Assembly (NCBI RefSeq): GCF_009900715.1 | Contig: NZ_JAAAJC010000001.1 | Span: forward strand, 1,291,216-1,355,215 | Origin: Halococcus salsus | Lineage (GTDB): Archaea > Halobacteriota > Halobacteria > Halobacteriales > Halococcaceae | Length of the DNA: 64,000 nt | Direction: 5' to 3' | The notes under the pieces: model-generated | Seen by the model: the letters and a program-made list of their open reading frames with translations, nothing else | Database searches by the model: none | Told to the model about the DNA's origin: nothing | Shown: in pieces, positions 1-8,653 of the stretch | How the letters are laid out: every line of letters starts with the position of its first letter | Position numbering within the stretch: position 1 is the first letter of the stretch | Program-made: the position numbers and the translations under genes

Positions 1-41
1 CTACGTGCAATCATGATTGCCCTTATTTACTGAGAGGAGGG

Positions 42-263
42 TCATACCCGATTATCTTCATCTCTCTTTCCCCGGTCGTGCACCTCCTGAACACTCTCCC
101 CTCGGTCCGTCCCTTCGAAGGTTCCAAACCCCGCAAAGAGGTCTCGGTTCTCGGTCAGTAGTCGCTCAAGTACGTCGTTGAACGATTCTTCCTCACGACG
201 TCGGTTCTCTAATTCGGTTTTCACGACCGAACTGACCCTGGTCTGTTCGTCAGCAGTGCTCAT
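42..263 (-). CDS. Small VapB/antitoxin-like haloarchaeal protein (73 aa)
   Basis: The 73-residue product has the look of haloarchaeal VapB-type antitoxins: a polar start, a basic stretch with KTELENRRREEESFNDVLERLL, and an acidic, probably disordered tail. In such proteins the first half dimerises and binds DNA and the tail wraps a PIN toxin. A toxin would be expected downstream, at coordinates below 42 and so outside the window, so the pairing cannot be tested. It starts at ATG 263. The function is inferred only from size and residue pattern; it could also be a stand-alone regulator. Confidence 0.5.
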   Translation of the reverse strand: MSTADEQTRVSSVVKTELENRRREEESFNDVLERLLTENRDLFAGFGTFEGTDRGESVQEVHDRGKRDEDNRV

Positions 264-352
264 ATTGCGTTGCCATTCGTGTCGACGCGACTTGTGCCAT
301 CGGCTGAGATGAACGCTCCCATCCGGACCGACTTCGTGCGGACTACAACAGG

Positions 353-655
353 TCAGTGATACTCTCCGTGTGAGCGCCCAGAGCCGCTGGCTACGACGAA
401 CGACGAGGGCTGATTCCGGTGTTTCGATTTCGCCTCGCGAATGCCGCCATCGTCCCGGAGCATATCAGGACAACCAGGGCGGATCCGAACGGTAACCATC
501 CCAGTCGGTGCGAACACACGAACGTACTGCTGTGTGACGAGCGCACCGCAGTTATCACAGTTCGGCGTACTCAGCGCTGGCTTGTTCGACTTGCCTGACG
601 GTATCGGGTTCGAGGAGGATAGCGACTCTCGTTCGGGTATCACGTCGTGTGTCAC
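353..655 (-). CDS. Degenerate zinc-finger protein of the small haloarchaeal CxxC family
   Basis: The core CDNCGALVTQQYVRVFAP followed by GCPDMLRDDGGIREAK matches the small haloarchaeal zinc-finger family (about 50-60 aa) that normally has two CxxC pairs. Here the first pair (CDNC) is present, but in the second the first Cys reads Arg (codon CGC, one change from TGC), leaving RPGC. No ATG lies near the core. In-frame GTG codons at 655 or 643 would give 100 or 96 residues, with an unusual 30-residue extension at each end. Either it is a diverged family member or a decaying gene; the start is uncertain. Confidence 0.4.
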   Translation of the reverse strand: MTHDVIPERESLSSSNPIPSGKSNKPALSTPNCDNCGALVTQQYVRVFAPTGMVTVRIRPGCPDMLRDDGGIREAKSKHRNQPSSFVVASGSGRSHGEYH

Positions 656-701
656 GGCGTGCTGAGTGGGGTGTACGGGTGGAAGATCTGGATCGGACCG
701 A

Positions 702-1829
702 TCAGAACCTATCGACGGTGAACGGTTCGAGCGCGTCGGGCTCGTTACCGCACACCGCCTCCGCGACGAGTTTGCCCGAGTACGGCCCGAGCTGGAGGCC
801 CGAAGGGCCGTGGCCCGTCGCGACGAACGCGCCTTCGATCCCCGGTACCGGGCCGAGCGCCGGGAGGCCATCGGCCGAAACCGGGCGGAGACCGACCCGC
901 ACCTCCCGAAAGGACGCCTCGGCGAGTCCCGGCGCGACCCGCGTCGCCTCGTCGAGTACCTCCCGAAGCCCCGCGACGGTGGTGTGGGGCGCGAACCCGG
1001 TGCCGGTCTCGCGGGTCGCGCCGACCGCGACCCGGCCGTCGTCCCACGAGACGAGGTAGTGGCCGCGAAACGGGCTGACGATCGGCCAGTCGGTCGTGTT
1101 CGCGTCGACAGTGAGGTGGACGATCTGACCGCGCTGGGGTTCGATCGGGATCGAGATTCCGAGTTGGTCGCCGAACGCCGCCGACCACGCGCCGCCGGCG
1201 ACGACGACCCGCCCCGTCTCGATCCGGTCGCCGTCCACGACGACCGCCTCGATCGAATCGTTCTCGACTACGAGCCGCTCCGCGCTCGCATCCCTCGTTT
1301 CGAGCCCGTGCGTCTCGCCCGCCCGCCGGAGCGCGCCCTCGAACGTCCGTCCGTCGACCCGCGCGGCGTCGTCGTACCGAAACGCCCGCCGGACGTCGGC
1401 CAGCGGGGGAAACGCCGCGCGGGCTTCCTCGGTCGAGAGCTCGGCGATCGAACCCTCCGCTGGGGGACCCGCCGCCGCCTCGCGCCGACGGACCTCGGTG
1501 AGGGTCTCGTCGAATTCATCGATCTCCTCGTCGTCGACCGCGACCCGGAGGAGGTCGCGTTTCGCGTAGCCGTGCGGGCCGTTCTGGTCGGTTTCGAGCG
1601 CCGCCACGAGGTCGTCGTAGTAGGCTACCGCCTCGGCGGCGAACCCGAACCACGGTTCGCCGCGCGAACTCGTCGCCGCCGAGAGGATGCCTGCGCCGGC
1701 GTCGGTCGCCCGACCCTCGTCCCGACGGTCGACGAGCAACGTTTCGACCCCGTTCCGGACGAGGTGGTACGCCGTCGTGGAGCCGACGATGCCGCCGCCG
1801 ACCACCATCGCTTCGTAGCGCTCGTGCAT
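702..1829 (-). CDS. FAD-dependent amino-acid/glycine oxidase-like protein (DAO family)
   Basis: The 375-aa product is a DAO-type flavoprotein, related to glycine/D-amino-acid oxidases and DadA. The N-terminal FAD motif GGGIVG is at residues 11-16, followed by HLVRNGVETLLVDR, where the acidic end of the Rossmann fold binds ribose. The C-terminal family motif lies around VGLRPVSADGLPALGP and GHGPSGLQLGP. These enzymes oxidise a secondary or primary amine in the cytoplasm, passing electrons to O2 or a carrier. ATG 1829 was chosen because the GxGxxG motif then sits at the usual distance from the start. It is divergent from the formate-dehydrogenase-like operon; the substrate cannot be assigned. 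Confidence 0.85.
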   Translation of the reverse strand: MHERYEAMVVGGGIVGSTTAYHLVRNGVETLLVDRRDEGRATDAGAGILSAATSSRGEPWFGFAAEAVAYYDDLVAALETDQNGPHGYAKRDLLRVAVDDEEIDEFDETLTEVRRREAAAGPPAEGSIAELSTEEARAAFPPLADVRRAFRYDDAARVDGRTFEGALRRAGETHGLETRDASAERLVVENDSIEAVVVDGDRIETGRVVVAGGAWSAAFGDQLGISIPIEPQRGQIVHLTVDANTTDWPIVSPFRGHYLVSWDDGRVAVGATRETGTGFAPHTTVAGLREVLDEATRVAPGLAEASFREVRVGLRPVSADGLPALGPVPGIEGAFVATGHGPSGLQLGPYSGKLVAEAVCGNEPDALEPFTVDRF

Positions 1830-1888
1830 ATCCCCGGAGCGCGTGGTCGCCGACTCAACGTGTCGATCCCGGCGGCTGCTGCCGGTTT

Positions 1889-1900
1889 TCGGCCGGCCGA
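1889..1900. promoter_or_regulatory. Perfect 12-bp palindrome in a divergent promoter region
   Basis: TCGGCCGGCCGA reads the same on both strands. It sits in the 138-bp spacer between the divergent flavoprotein gene and the formate-dehydrogenase-like operon. It could be an operator shared by both promoters, though GC-rich palindromes of this size also arise by chance. Confidence 0.25.
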
Positions 1901-1940
1901 CCGGTCCCGATTTCGGGCCCCGAGGTTCGCAGGCGATACA

Positions 1941-1947
1941 TCTATAC
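1941..1947 (+). promoter_or_regulatory. TATA element of the formate-dehydrogenase-like operon
   Basis: TCTATAC is an AT-rich heptamer in otherwise GC-rich sequence, 21-27 nt before ATG 1968. This fits a leaderless haloarchaeal transcript starting at or beside the start codon. Confidence 0.45.
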
Positions 1948-1967
1948 GCGGCGAGGGACTCCATACC

Positions 1968-3500
1968 ATGATGGTTGATGATGGTGTCCGCGGGCGGGAC
2001 CCCGCCGTTCGCGTCGCCGGGGCGGGGAACGACTCGCGGAGCGACGAACTCCTCGCCGCCGGGCGCGACCCCGAGACGACCGTCGCAGTAGCGGCGGTCG
2101 GGTCGACCGGGATCGCCGGTCTCGAACCGCTCGTGTTGGCGACGCTCGATGGCGAGACTGCCTTCTTCTCCGGAATGGATACCGACGGCGTTCGAGCGCT
2201 CGTCGAGTCGCTCGACGAGGGAACGCTGCCGACCGACGACGCGATGGCGGTCGTCGAACACGACCCCGAAACGGCGTCACTCCCGCTCCCCGACGACGGA
2301 CCGCTCGCGGTCGGACGACGGGCCGCGCTCTCCGGGGTCGGATGGACGAACCCGACGAGCACCGACGACTACCGCGCCGGAGAGTTCCTCGCGTCCGAGA
2401 CGACCGACGACGCGATGGAGCGGCTCCGCGAGACGGGGCTTCGCGGGCGTGGCCGCGGCGATGTCGCCACTGATACGCCGGTGGTCGAGGAGTGGGCGAC
2501 CGTCGCCGAAACCGACGGCGACGCGGTGGTGGTCGTGAACGCCAACGAGGCCGACCCCGATGCCGAGGCCGATCGTCTGTTACTCGAAAGCGCGCCCTTC
2601 TCGGTGCTCGACCCGGCGTTCGCCGCCGCCCGCGCGGTGGACGCCACCGACCTCGTGGTCTACGTCAACGAACGCGAGCACCTGGCCCGCGAGCGGGCGA
2701 AGACGGCGGCGGAAGCCCTCGACGGGACCGTCGACGGGCTCTCGACCCGGATCGTCGCCGGCCCGGACGAGTACAAGGCCGGCGAACCCACGGTGGTCCT
2801 CGAAGCCATCGAGGGCAACCACCGGCTCGAAGCCCGGCGCACCCCGCCCGGCCCCAGCGAGTACGGTGTCGACGGCCGCCCCACGCTGGTCCACACGCCG
2901 CGGACGTTCGCCCAGGTCGGGCGCGCCCTCGCCGGCGAGGACCTCGGCGGCGTGGCTTCCGACCCCGGAACCCGACTGGTCACCGTCACGGGCGACGTCG
3001 CGTCCCCGGCGACGGTCGAGCTCTCGACGGACGACGGCCTCGATTCGGCGCTGTCGGCGGTCGAGGCGGGTGGCCGAAGTATGGCCTGCGTCGGCGGCGT
3101 CTTCGGCGGGTTGACGCGCACGCTCGACGTGCCCGCGAACGCGTCCGGGCTGACCGGCGCACAGCTCGGCACCAACGGCGTTGTCGAACTCCTCGACGAG
3201 TCGACCTGTCCGGTGGCGTTCGCGGGCGAGCGCGCGACGTTCGCGAAGGAGGAGAACTGCGGGCGGTGCGTCCCCGGTCGCGAGGGCTCGAAACAGCTGG
3301 TGAACCTCCTCCGGGACGTCTACGACGGCGAGTACAAGGAGGGGATGCTCCGCGAGCTCGCGCGGGTGATGCGCGAGACCAGCACCTGTGAGCTCGGGCG
3401 CGACGCACCCCGCCCCGTGACGACCGCGATGGACGGCTTCGGTGCGGAGTTCGCCGCCCACGCCCAGGGCCGCTGTCCGACCGGGGCCTGTGACCGATGA
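1968..3500 (+). CDS. NuoF/51-kDa-like subunit of a formate-dehydrogenase-like complex, with degenerate cofactor motifs
   Basis: The 510-aa product is related to the 51-kDa (NuoF/FdsB/HoxF) subunit that carries FMN, the NAD site and one 4Fe-4S cluster. The C-terminal half is recognisable by ENCGRCVPGREGS and STCELG. Three features are odd. The FMN loop GRGGAGFPTG is reduced to GLRGRGRGD (157-165). The NAD-site loop reads NANEADPDAEADR (191-203) instead of NGDEGEPGT-like sequence. The cluster motif CxxCxxC is C431-C434-G437, with Gly (GGT) where Cys (TGT) is expected; a further Cys is at 474. Two ATGs (1968, 1971) follow the TATA element. It lies 43 bp before the Fe-S subunit gene. Electron acceptance from something other than NAD is an inference. 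Confidence 0.7.
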   Translation: MMVDDGVRGRDPAVRVAGAGNDSRSDELLAAGRDPETTVAVAAVGSTGIAGLEPLVLATLDGETAFFSGMDTDGVRALVESLDEGTLPTDDAMAVVEHDPETASLPLPDDGPLAVGRRAALSGVGWTNPTSTDDYRAGEFLASETTDDAMERLRETGLRGRGRGDVATDTPVVEEWATVAETDGDAVVVVNANEADPDAEADRLLLESAPFSVLDPAFAAARAVDATDLVVYVNEREHLARERAKTAAEALDGTVDGLSTRIVAGPDEYKAGEPTVVLEAIEGNHRLEARRTPPGPSEYGVDGRPTLVHTPRTFAQVGRALAGEDLGGVASDPGTRLVTVTGDVASPATVELSTDDGLDSALSAVEAGGRSMACVGGVFGGLTRTLDVPANASGLTGAQLGTNGVVELLDESTCPVAFAGERATFAKEENCGRCVPGREGSKQLVNLLRDVYDGEYKEGMLRELARVMRETSTCELGRDAPRPVTTAMDGFGAEFAAHAQGRCPTGACDR

Positions 3501-3543
3501 CGACCGACGACCCGTTCGACACGACCGACGACGAGGACCTATC

Positions 3544-4473
3544 ATGAGTACGGACCCGATCTGGGAGAACTCCCACACGACCGGCCCCGACGTACCGTTC
3601 ACCGAGGACATCGCCCCGGGAACCGCCAACGACCCCGCGGCGGGCGCGACCGAGGCGGCGACGGTGACCGTCGACGGCGAACCAGTCGACGTCGAGGAGG
3701 GAGAGACTCTGCTCGACGCCTGCGAACGCGTCGAGACCGAGGGCGAGGTGCTCGCGCTCTGTTCGTACGACCTCGAAGAGGAGATCGGCCCGCGGAGCGA
3801 GTGCCGGACCTGTATGGTCGAGACCGAGGAGCACGGCGTCGTGCCCTCGTGTAGCTTCCCGCCGGAGGAGGGGATGAGCGTCACCACCGACACCGCCGCG
3901 GCGAGCGAGGCGCGCGACGTCAACCTCGACCTCCTGCTCTCGAACCACAACCTGCTCTGTACGACCTGCGGCCAGAACGGCCGGTGCGACCTCCAGGACG
4001 TCTCGATCCAGAACGAGGTCGAGGAGCCCAGATACGGCGTGATGCACGACCGGAGCCAACTCGAACCGCTCGACGATTCGTCCCCCTTCATCCAGATCGA
4101 CCGCAACAAGTGTATCCTCTGTAACCGCTGTGTCGAGGCCTGTAACGACGTCCAGGTCGAGGGCGTCCTCCGGATGGAGGGCTCGGGCGAGGACACCAGG
4201 ATAGGATTCCAGAACGGTGCGGAGACGATGATGGAGTCGACCTGTGTCTCCTGCGGGCACTGCGCGACGGTCTGCCCGACGGGCGCGCTGGTCGAACAGG
4301 GGCTCGTGGACTCCACGACGCTCCCGGTCCCCGGCTTCACGCACAAGAACTCCGCCGAGGAGATAGTCGGCGAGGAGTACGAGCACCAGCCGGGCCAGAT
4401 GACCCCGATGAAGCGCCAAGAGGAGACCGAGAACGAGCCGGCGGCTACCTTCGAATCCGTGGGGGACGACTGA
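3544..4473 (+). CDS. Fe-S subunit of formate-dehydrogenase-like complex (NuoG N-terminal/HoxU-like)
   Basis: The 309-aa protein carries a full electron wire. A plant-ferredoxin-type 2Fe-2S domain has Cys 73, 87, 90 and 103. A His-Cys3 4Fe-4S site lies at H135, C139, C142 and C148 (NLLCTTCGQNGRC). Two ferredoxin-type 4Fe-4S clusters follow at C190/193/196/200 and C234/237/240/244. This is the N-terminal module of NuoG and of NAD-linked formate dehydrogenase alpha subunits, here encoded separately. The acidic C-terminus is a haloarchaeal trait. ATG 3544 precedes the ferredoxin domain; in-frame codons further upstream would run into the preceding gene. Its stop is one base before the catalytic subunit's ATG, so the two are co-translated and presumably bind each other in the cytoplasm. 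Confidence 0.85.
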   Translation: MSTDPIWENSHTTGPDVPFTEDIAPGTANDPAAGATEAATVTVDGEPVDVEEGETLLDACERVETEGEVLALCSYDLEEEIGPRSECRTCMVETEEHGVVPSCSFPPEEGMSVTTDTAAASEARDVNLDLLLSNHNLLCTTCGQNGRCDLQDVSIQNEVEEPRYGVMHDRSQLEPLDDSSPFIQIDRNKCILCNRCVEACNDVQVEGVLRMEGSGEDTRIGFQNGAETMMESTCVSCGHCATVCPTGALVEQGLVDSTTLPVPGFTHKNSAEEIVGEEYEHQPGQMTPMKRQEETENEPAATFESVGDD

Positions 4474-4474
4474 G

Positions 4475-6829
4475 ATGAGCCAGGACACACCCGACACCGA
4501 GAACGAGGGCGTCGCGGGCTTCATGGCCCGCGCGAAGGCACAGGCGGGCGAACAGGCCAAGGAGACCGCGAACGACAAGGTCGTGCGACCGTTCGAGCAC
4601 GCGGTCTCGGGCTTCATGGGGAACGCGGTCTCCGAGGGGCGGCTGTTCTCGATCGCAGACGCGGTCGCCGACTACCAGGAGAACGACATCGACGTCACCG
4701 ACACGACCTGTGAGTACTGCGCGGTCGGCTGCCGGTTCGACGTCCTCACGAAGGACGGCGAGTTCCTCGGGACCAGACCCCGCCCGGAGAAAGCGCCGAT
4801 CAACGGGATCTCGACCTGTGTCAAGGGGAAATTCGCCCACGGCTACACCCACAGCGACGACCGGCTGACCCAGCCGCTCGTGAAGGAAGACGGCGAGTTC
4901 CGGGAGGCCTCGTGGGACGAAGCGCTGACGCGGGTTGCCGAGGGACTCGGCGGCATCAAGGAGGAGTACGGCCCCGACGCGCTGGGGTTCGTGGCCTCCT
5001 CGAAGGCCACCAACGAGGACAACTACGCGATGCAGCGGTTCGCACGCGAGGTCATCGGCACCAACAACATCGACAACTGCAACCGGCTCTGTCACTCCTC
5101 GACCGTCTCCGGCCTCTCCTCGACGTTCGGCTTCGGCGCGGCCTCCGTCGGGATGGAGGCGCTCGAAGAGACCGACTGCTACCTTCTCACTGGGTCGAAC
5201 ACCACCGAGGCCCACCCGGTGCTCGCGACGCGGATCAAGCAAAACGTCATGCACAACGACGCGGACCTCTTGGTGTTCGACCCGCGGAAGACCCAGATCG
5301 CGGAGTACGCCGACCAGTATTCCCAGATCAAGGCGGGCTACGACAACACCTGGCTCAACGGGCTCGTCAGGTACATCCTGAAGAACGACCTCGAAGACCG
5401 AGAGTTCATCGAGGAGCGGACCTCGGGGATCGAACAGGTCGAGGAGAGCGTCGAGAAGTTCACGCCGGAGTTCGTCGAGGAGCACGCCGGCGTCCCGCCC
5501 GAGGAGATCGCGAGCGCGGCCGAGACCATCACGGAGGCCGACTCCTGTGTGTTCGGCTGGACGCTCGGGATGACCGAGCACGCCAAGGGCACCGAGAACA
5601 TCTACGCCATCGCGAACCTCGCGCTGGTGACGGGCCACATCGGGAACCCGAAATCCGGTGTCTCGCCGTTCCGCGGTCAGAACAACGTTCAAGGTGGTGG
5701 CGGTGACATGGGGCCGCTCCCCAACAACTTCCCGGGCTACCAGCCGGTGACGAACGAGGAGAACCGGGAGAAGTTCGCCGAGGCCTACGGGATGAGTGTG
5801 GATGAAATGCCCGACAAGGAGGGCTACCGCCTCACGGATATGTTCCTCGCGGCCGCCGACGGCGACATCCGGGGGATGTTCATCCAGGGCGAGAACTCGC
5901 TGGTCTCGGAGCCGAACATCGCCCACGCCCGCGAGGTCCTCACCGAGGACATCGACTTCCTCGCGGTCCAGGACATCTTCCTGACCGAGACCGCCGAGCT
6001 CGCCGACGTGGTCCTGCCGGCGACCGCCTCGCTCGAGTCCAACGGCACGTACACCGCCTCGACACGTCACGTCCAGTTGGTGAAACGGGCGGTCGACCCC
6101 ATCGGCAACGCCAAACCCGACTGGCGGATCACGAAGGCGCTCGCGGCGAAGTTCGGCTACGAGTGGGAGTACGAGCACCCGAGCGACATCATGGACGAGA
6201 TCAGTGAGGTGGTTCCGATCTACGGGGGGATCAGCCACGAGCGGCTCGAAGCCCTCGAAGACGGCGACGGACTCCAGTGGCCGGTCTGGGACATGGACCA
6301 TCCCGGCACCCCCTACACCTACGAGGAGGAGTTCCAGACCAACGACGGCCTGGCGCACATGCATCCCGCCGATACCGTCGATCCGTCGGAGACGCCCGAC
6401 GACGACTACCCGCTGGTGATGACCTCGGGACGGGTCCTCTATCAGTACCACACCGGGACGATGACGTTCCGCGACGAGGGGATCATGTCCTACTCCGACA
6501 AGAGCTTCGTCGAGGTTCACCCCGAGACCGCCGAGGAGTACGGGATCGCGGACGAGGAGGTCGTCGAACTCACCTCCCGGCACGGCAAGACGGAGATGCT
6601 GGTGCAGATCACGACCCGTCCGAACCCCGGCGAGGTGTTCGTCCCGATGCACTACCTCGAAGGCGGCGCGAACAACCTCACGAAGGAGGACCCGCTCGAC
6701 GGTGCGGCACGCACACCCGAGTACAAGATCACCGACGTCCAGATCACGGTGACCGGGAAGGAGGTCGACGACCTCCAGGGGAGCGTGCCGCGTGGCGAGG
6801 CGGGACGACCCGCGAGCTCGGACGACTGA
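4475..6829 (+). CDS. Molybdopterin-dependent formate dehydrogenase-like catalytic subunit
   Basis: The 784-aa enzyme belongs to the DMSO-reductase superfamily, formate-dehydrogenase branch. After a polar 70-residue extension comes the 4Fe-4S site C79-x2-C82-x3-C86...C115. The motif NNIDNCNRLCHSS places the metal-ligating Cys206 next to His207, the pair that corresponds to Sec/Cys-His in formate dehydrogenases. Molybdopterin-binding blocks (FRGQNNVQGGGGDMG, TSGRVLYQYHTGTMTFR) follow, and the C-terminal aspartate-decarboxylase-like domain is intact. No Tat signal is visible, so the enzyme should be cytoplasmic, converting formate to CO2. It is the third gene of the operon, and moaA and mobA nearby could supply the cofactor. 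The physiological direction and partner are unknown. Confidence 0.85.
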   Translation: MSQDTPDTENEGVAGFMARAKAQAGEQAKETANDKVVRPFEHAVSGFMGNAVSEGRLFSIADAVADYQENDIDVTDTTCEYCAVGCRFDVLTKDGEFLGTRPRPEKAPINGISTCVKGKFAHGYTHSDDRLTQPLVKEDGEFREASWDEALTRVAEGLGGIKEEYGPDALGFVASSKATNEDNYAMQRFAREVIGTNNIDNCNRLCHSSTVSGLSSTFGFGAASVGMEALEETDCYLLTGSNTTEAHPVLATRIKQNVMHNDADLLVFDPRKTQIAEYADQYSQIKAGYDNTWLNGLVRYILKNDLEDREFIEERTSGIEQVEESVEKFTPEFVEEHAGVPPEEIASAAETITEADSCVFGWTLGMTEHAKGTENIYAIANLALVTGHIGNPKSGVSPFRGQNNVQGGGGDMGPLPNNFPGYQPVTNEENREKFAEAYGMSVDEMPDKEGYRLTDMFLAAADGDIRGMFIQGENSLVSEPNIAHAREVLTEDIDFLAVQDIFLTETAELADVVLPATASLESNGTYTASTRHVQLVKRAVDPIGNAKPDWRITKALAAKFGYEWEYEHPSDIMDEISEVVPIYGGISHERLEALEDGDGLQWPVWDMDHPGTPYTYEEEFQTNDGLAHMHPADTVDPSETPDDDYPLVMTSGRVLYQYHTGTMTFRDEGIMSYSDKSFVEVHPETAEEYGIADEEVVELTSRHGKTEMLVQITTRPNPGEVFVPMHYLEGGANNLTKEDPLDGAARTPEYKITDVQITVTGKEVDDLQGSVPRGEAGRPASSDD

Positions 6830-6880
6830 CGGCGCGGGCGGTGCCAACAGTTATTCTTCGCCGTCCCGAACGAAACGACC

Positions 6881-7210
6881 ATGGGAACGGTCACCGAGGA
6901 CGACATCGGCAAGCCAATCCTCACGGCGAAAGGGCGGAACATCGGCACGCTCGGCGGGGTCGACGGCCCCACGATGTACATCGACGTCGACGACGACATC
7001 GACCCCGGACTTCTGAGCGACATGAAGATCGCCGAGATCACGGGTATCAAGGTCGAGGGCGAGACCCTCGCTGGCGCGCCGCTGGCGTCGGTCGCCGACG
7101 TCACCGACGAGGAGATCCGGTTCTGGCCGTCCTACGCCGCCGAGTCCGAACACGAGTCGGTCTCCTACGAGGACATCCCCGAGGAAGAGAGCCACACCGA
7201 GGACTTCTGA
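6881..7210 (+). CDS. PRC-barrel domain protein
   Basis: The 109-aa acidic protein has a single PRC-barrel-like domain: ILTAKGRNIGTLGGVDGPTM is the typical strand-turn-strand start, and the C-terminus is an acidic tail. PRC-barrel proteins bind RNA or partner proteins; the best-known members are RimM and the photosynthetic H subunit. Stand-alone haloarchaeal copies have no assigned role. It begins 51 bp after the formate-dehydrogenase-like subunit and could belong to that transcript or be independent. Confidence 0.75.
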   Translation: MGTVTEDDIGKPILTAKGRNIGTLGGVDGPTMYIDVDDDIDPGLLSDMKIAEITGIKVEGETLAGAPLASVADVTDEEIRFWPSYAAESEHESVSYEDIPEEESHTEDF

Positions 7211-7268
7211 ACGCACGGACCCGCCGGCGCGGTCAACACCTAAGTGCTCGCGCACGAAACGTGACCCA

Positions 7269-7547
7269 ATGAGTTGGACCGTGAAAGCGAAGCGGCTGGT
7301 CGGCCTCGACCCGACGCCGACCGGCATCGGCAGCCACCAGCGAACCGTCCACGAGTGTACGGTCTGTGGGACCGAGTTCGACGTCGAGGGAACGACCTGT
7401 CCGAACTGCGAGAGTCACCTCCTGCGCGAGAAAACGACGACCCCCCGAGCGGGATTCAACCTCGCGTTCGCGGTCGTCACGGCCGGCCTCGCGGTGGCGT
7501 ACAACGTCCTGACGGGCAACTACCCGAAGGAAGGGCCGGGAGCCTAG
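7269..7547 (+). CDS. Zinc-ribbon protein with one C-terminal membrane segment
   Basis: The 92-residue protein has a zinc ribbon made of ECTVCGTEFD and TTCPNCES (two CxxC pairs 16 residues apart), followed by one hydrophobic stretch, FNLAFAVVTAGLAVAYNVL, near the C-terminus. It is therefore probably membrane-anchored with the ribbon in the cytoplasm. Many such proteins exist in haloarchaea without known function. The family is not named here with confidence. Confidence 0.65.
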   Translation: MSWTVKAKRLVGLDPTPTGIGSHQRTVHECTVCGTEFDVEGTTCPNCESHLLREKTTTPRAGFNLAFAVVTAGLAVAYNVLTGNYPKEGPGA

Positions 7548-7625
7548 CCAGCCCGTCGGGGTTCGGGAACGACAACGGAACGACCCCGCGGAGGGGTTTT
7601 GTCGTCTCACGACTTACCGGAGGCC

Positions 7626-8549
7626 ATGTCGCTTTTGCTCGGCACGCGGGACGGCGTCTTCCGGTCGGGCGAGTCGCTCGACGACGCGGAGCGCGTGGTC
7701 GATGCGGGGAACACGCTTCGGGTGCGGACGTTCGAGGCGAGCGCGTACGCCGCGACCACGAGCGGGCTCTACCGCTCGACCGACGGTGGGGCGGAGTGGG
7801 AGCGGCTCGACGTCCCGCGCGAGGAGGTCTACTCGGCCGTCACGAGCCCCGACGGCGAGCGCCTCTACGCGGGGACGCATCCCGCCCACCTCTACGTCTC
7901 GATGGATAGTGGCGAAACCTGGAACGAGTACGAGGGCTTCCAGGAGCTTCCGTCGCGCGACGAGTGGCACACCCCGCGCCACCGAAACGAGGCCCACGTC
8001 CGGAGTCTCGGAACCCATCCCGACGCGCCCGAGAGAGTGATCGCGGGTGTCGAGGTCGGCGGGGTCCACGTCAGCGACGACCGCGGCGAGACGTGGACCG
8101 AACGGCGCGAGGGGGTCCACGACGACGTCCACCACGTCCTCGTGCTCGGCGACGAGGAGTACGTCGCCTCGACCGGCGGTGGGCTCTACCGGACCCGCGA
8201 CACCGGGCGGTCGTGGACCAGAATCGACGAAGCCGTCGACCACAGCTACTTCCGGGAAGCGTTCGCGTTCGAGGGGACCCTCTACGTCGCCGCGGCGCGC
8301 GACCCGCCACCGACGTGGGGCGGGGAGAGCGGGGCCGACGCAGCGCTGTTCGAATCGCGGGACGGCGGCGACACGCTCGATTCGGTGTCGTATCCCGGCG
8401 ATCCCGAGGAGTTCGTGCTCGCGTGGACGGCGTGGGACGGTCGGGTGGTCGCCGGAACCACCGAAGGCCGGGTGCTGGCTCGCGAGCCCGACGGCTGGAC
8501 GACGGTCGGACACGTCCCGTCCGGGGTCCGCTCGCTCGCGGTCGTCTGA
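7626..8549 (+). CDS. BNR/WD-like beta-propeller repeat protein
   Basis: The 307-residue product contains repeated Asp-box (BNR) motifs of the S-x-D-x-G-x-x-W type: STDGGAEWERL, SMDSGETWNEY, SDDRGETWTER, TRDTGRSWTRI and a weaker ESRDGGDTL. These mark the turns of a beta-propeller as in sialidases and photosystem assembly factor Ycf48. No sialidase catalytic residues can be assigned. No signal peptide is seen, so it is probably cytoplasmic. ATG 7626 starts directly with MSLLLGTRDGVF, the first blade; an in-frame TTG 27 nt earlier is less likely. The function is unknown. Confidence 0.75.
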   Translation: MSLLLGTRDGVFRSGESLDDAERVVDAGNTLRVRTFEASAYAATTSGLYRSTDGGAEWERLDVPREEVYSAVTSPDGERLYAGTHPAHLYVSMDSGETWNEYEGFQELPSRDEWHTPRHRNEAHVRSLGTHPDAPERVIAGVEVGGVHVSDDRGETWTERREGVHDDVHHVLVLGDEEYVASTGGGLYRTRDTGRSWTRIDEAVDHSYFREAFAFEGTLYVAAARDPPPTWGGESGADAALFESRDGGDTLDSVSYPGDPEEFVLAWTAWDGRVVAGTTEGRVLAREPDGWTTVGHVPSGVRSLAVV

Positions 8550-8653
8550 GGGACCACGGGAGTGAGAGCTTCGGGGCGGTCGGCGTTCGGGGGACGGGTC
8601 GAACACGCGTGGTCAGCGCGCAGGTTTAACCGTCCGCGGGCCGAAGCCAACCC

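Noticed and set aside
2580-6847. Very long minus-strand open frames antisense to the formate-dehydrogenase-like genes
   Set aside because: They mirror the plus-strand genes in GC-rich DNA; their translations are Arg/Val/Glu-rich mosaics without domains, while the plus strand carries intact Fe-S and molybdopterin motifs.
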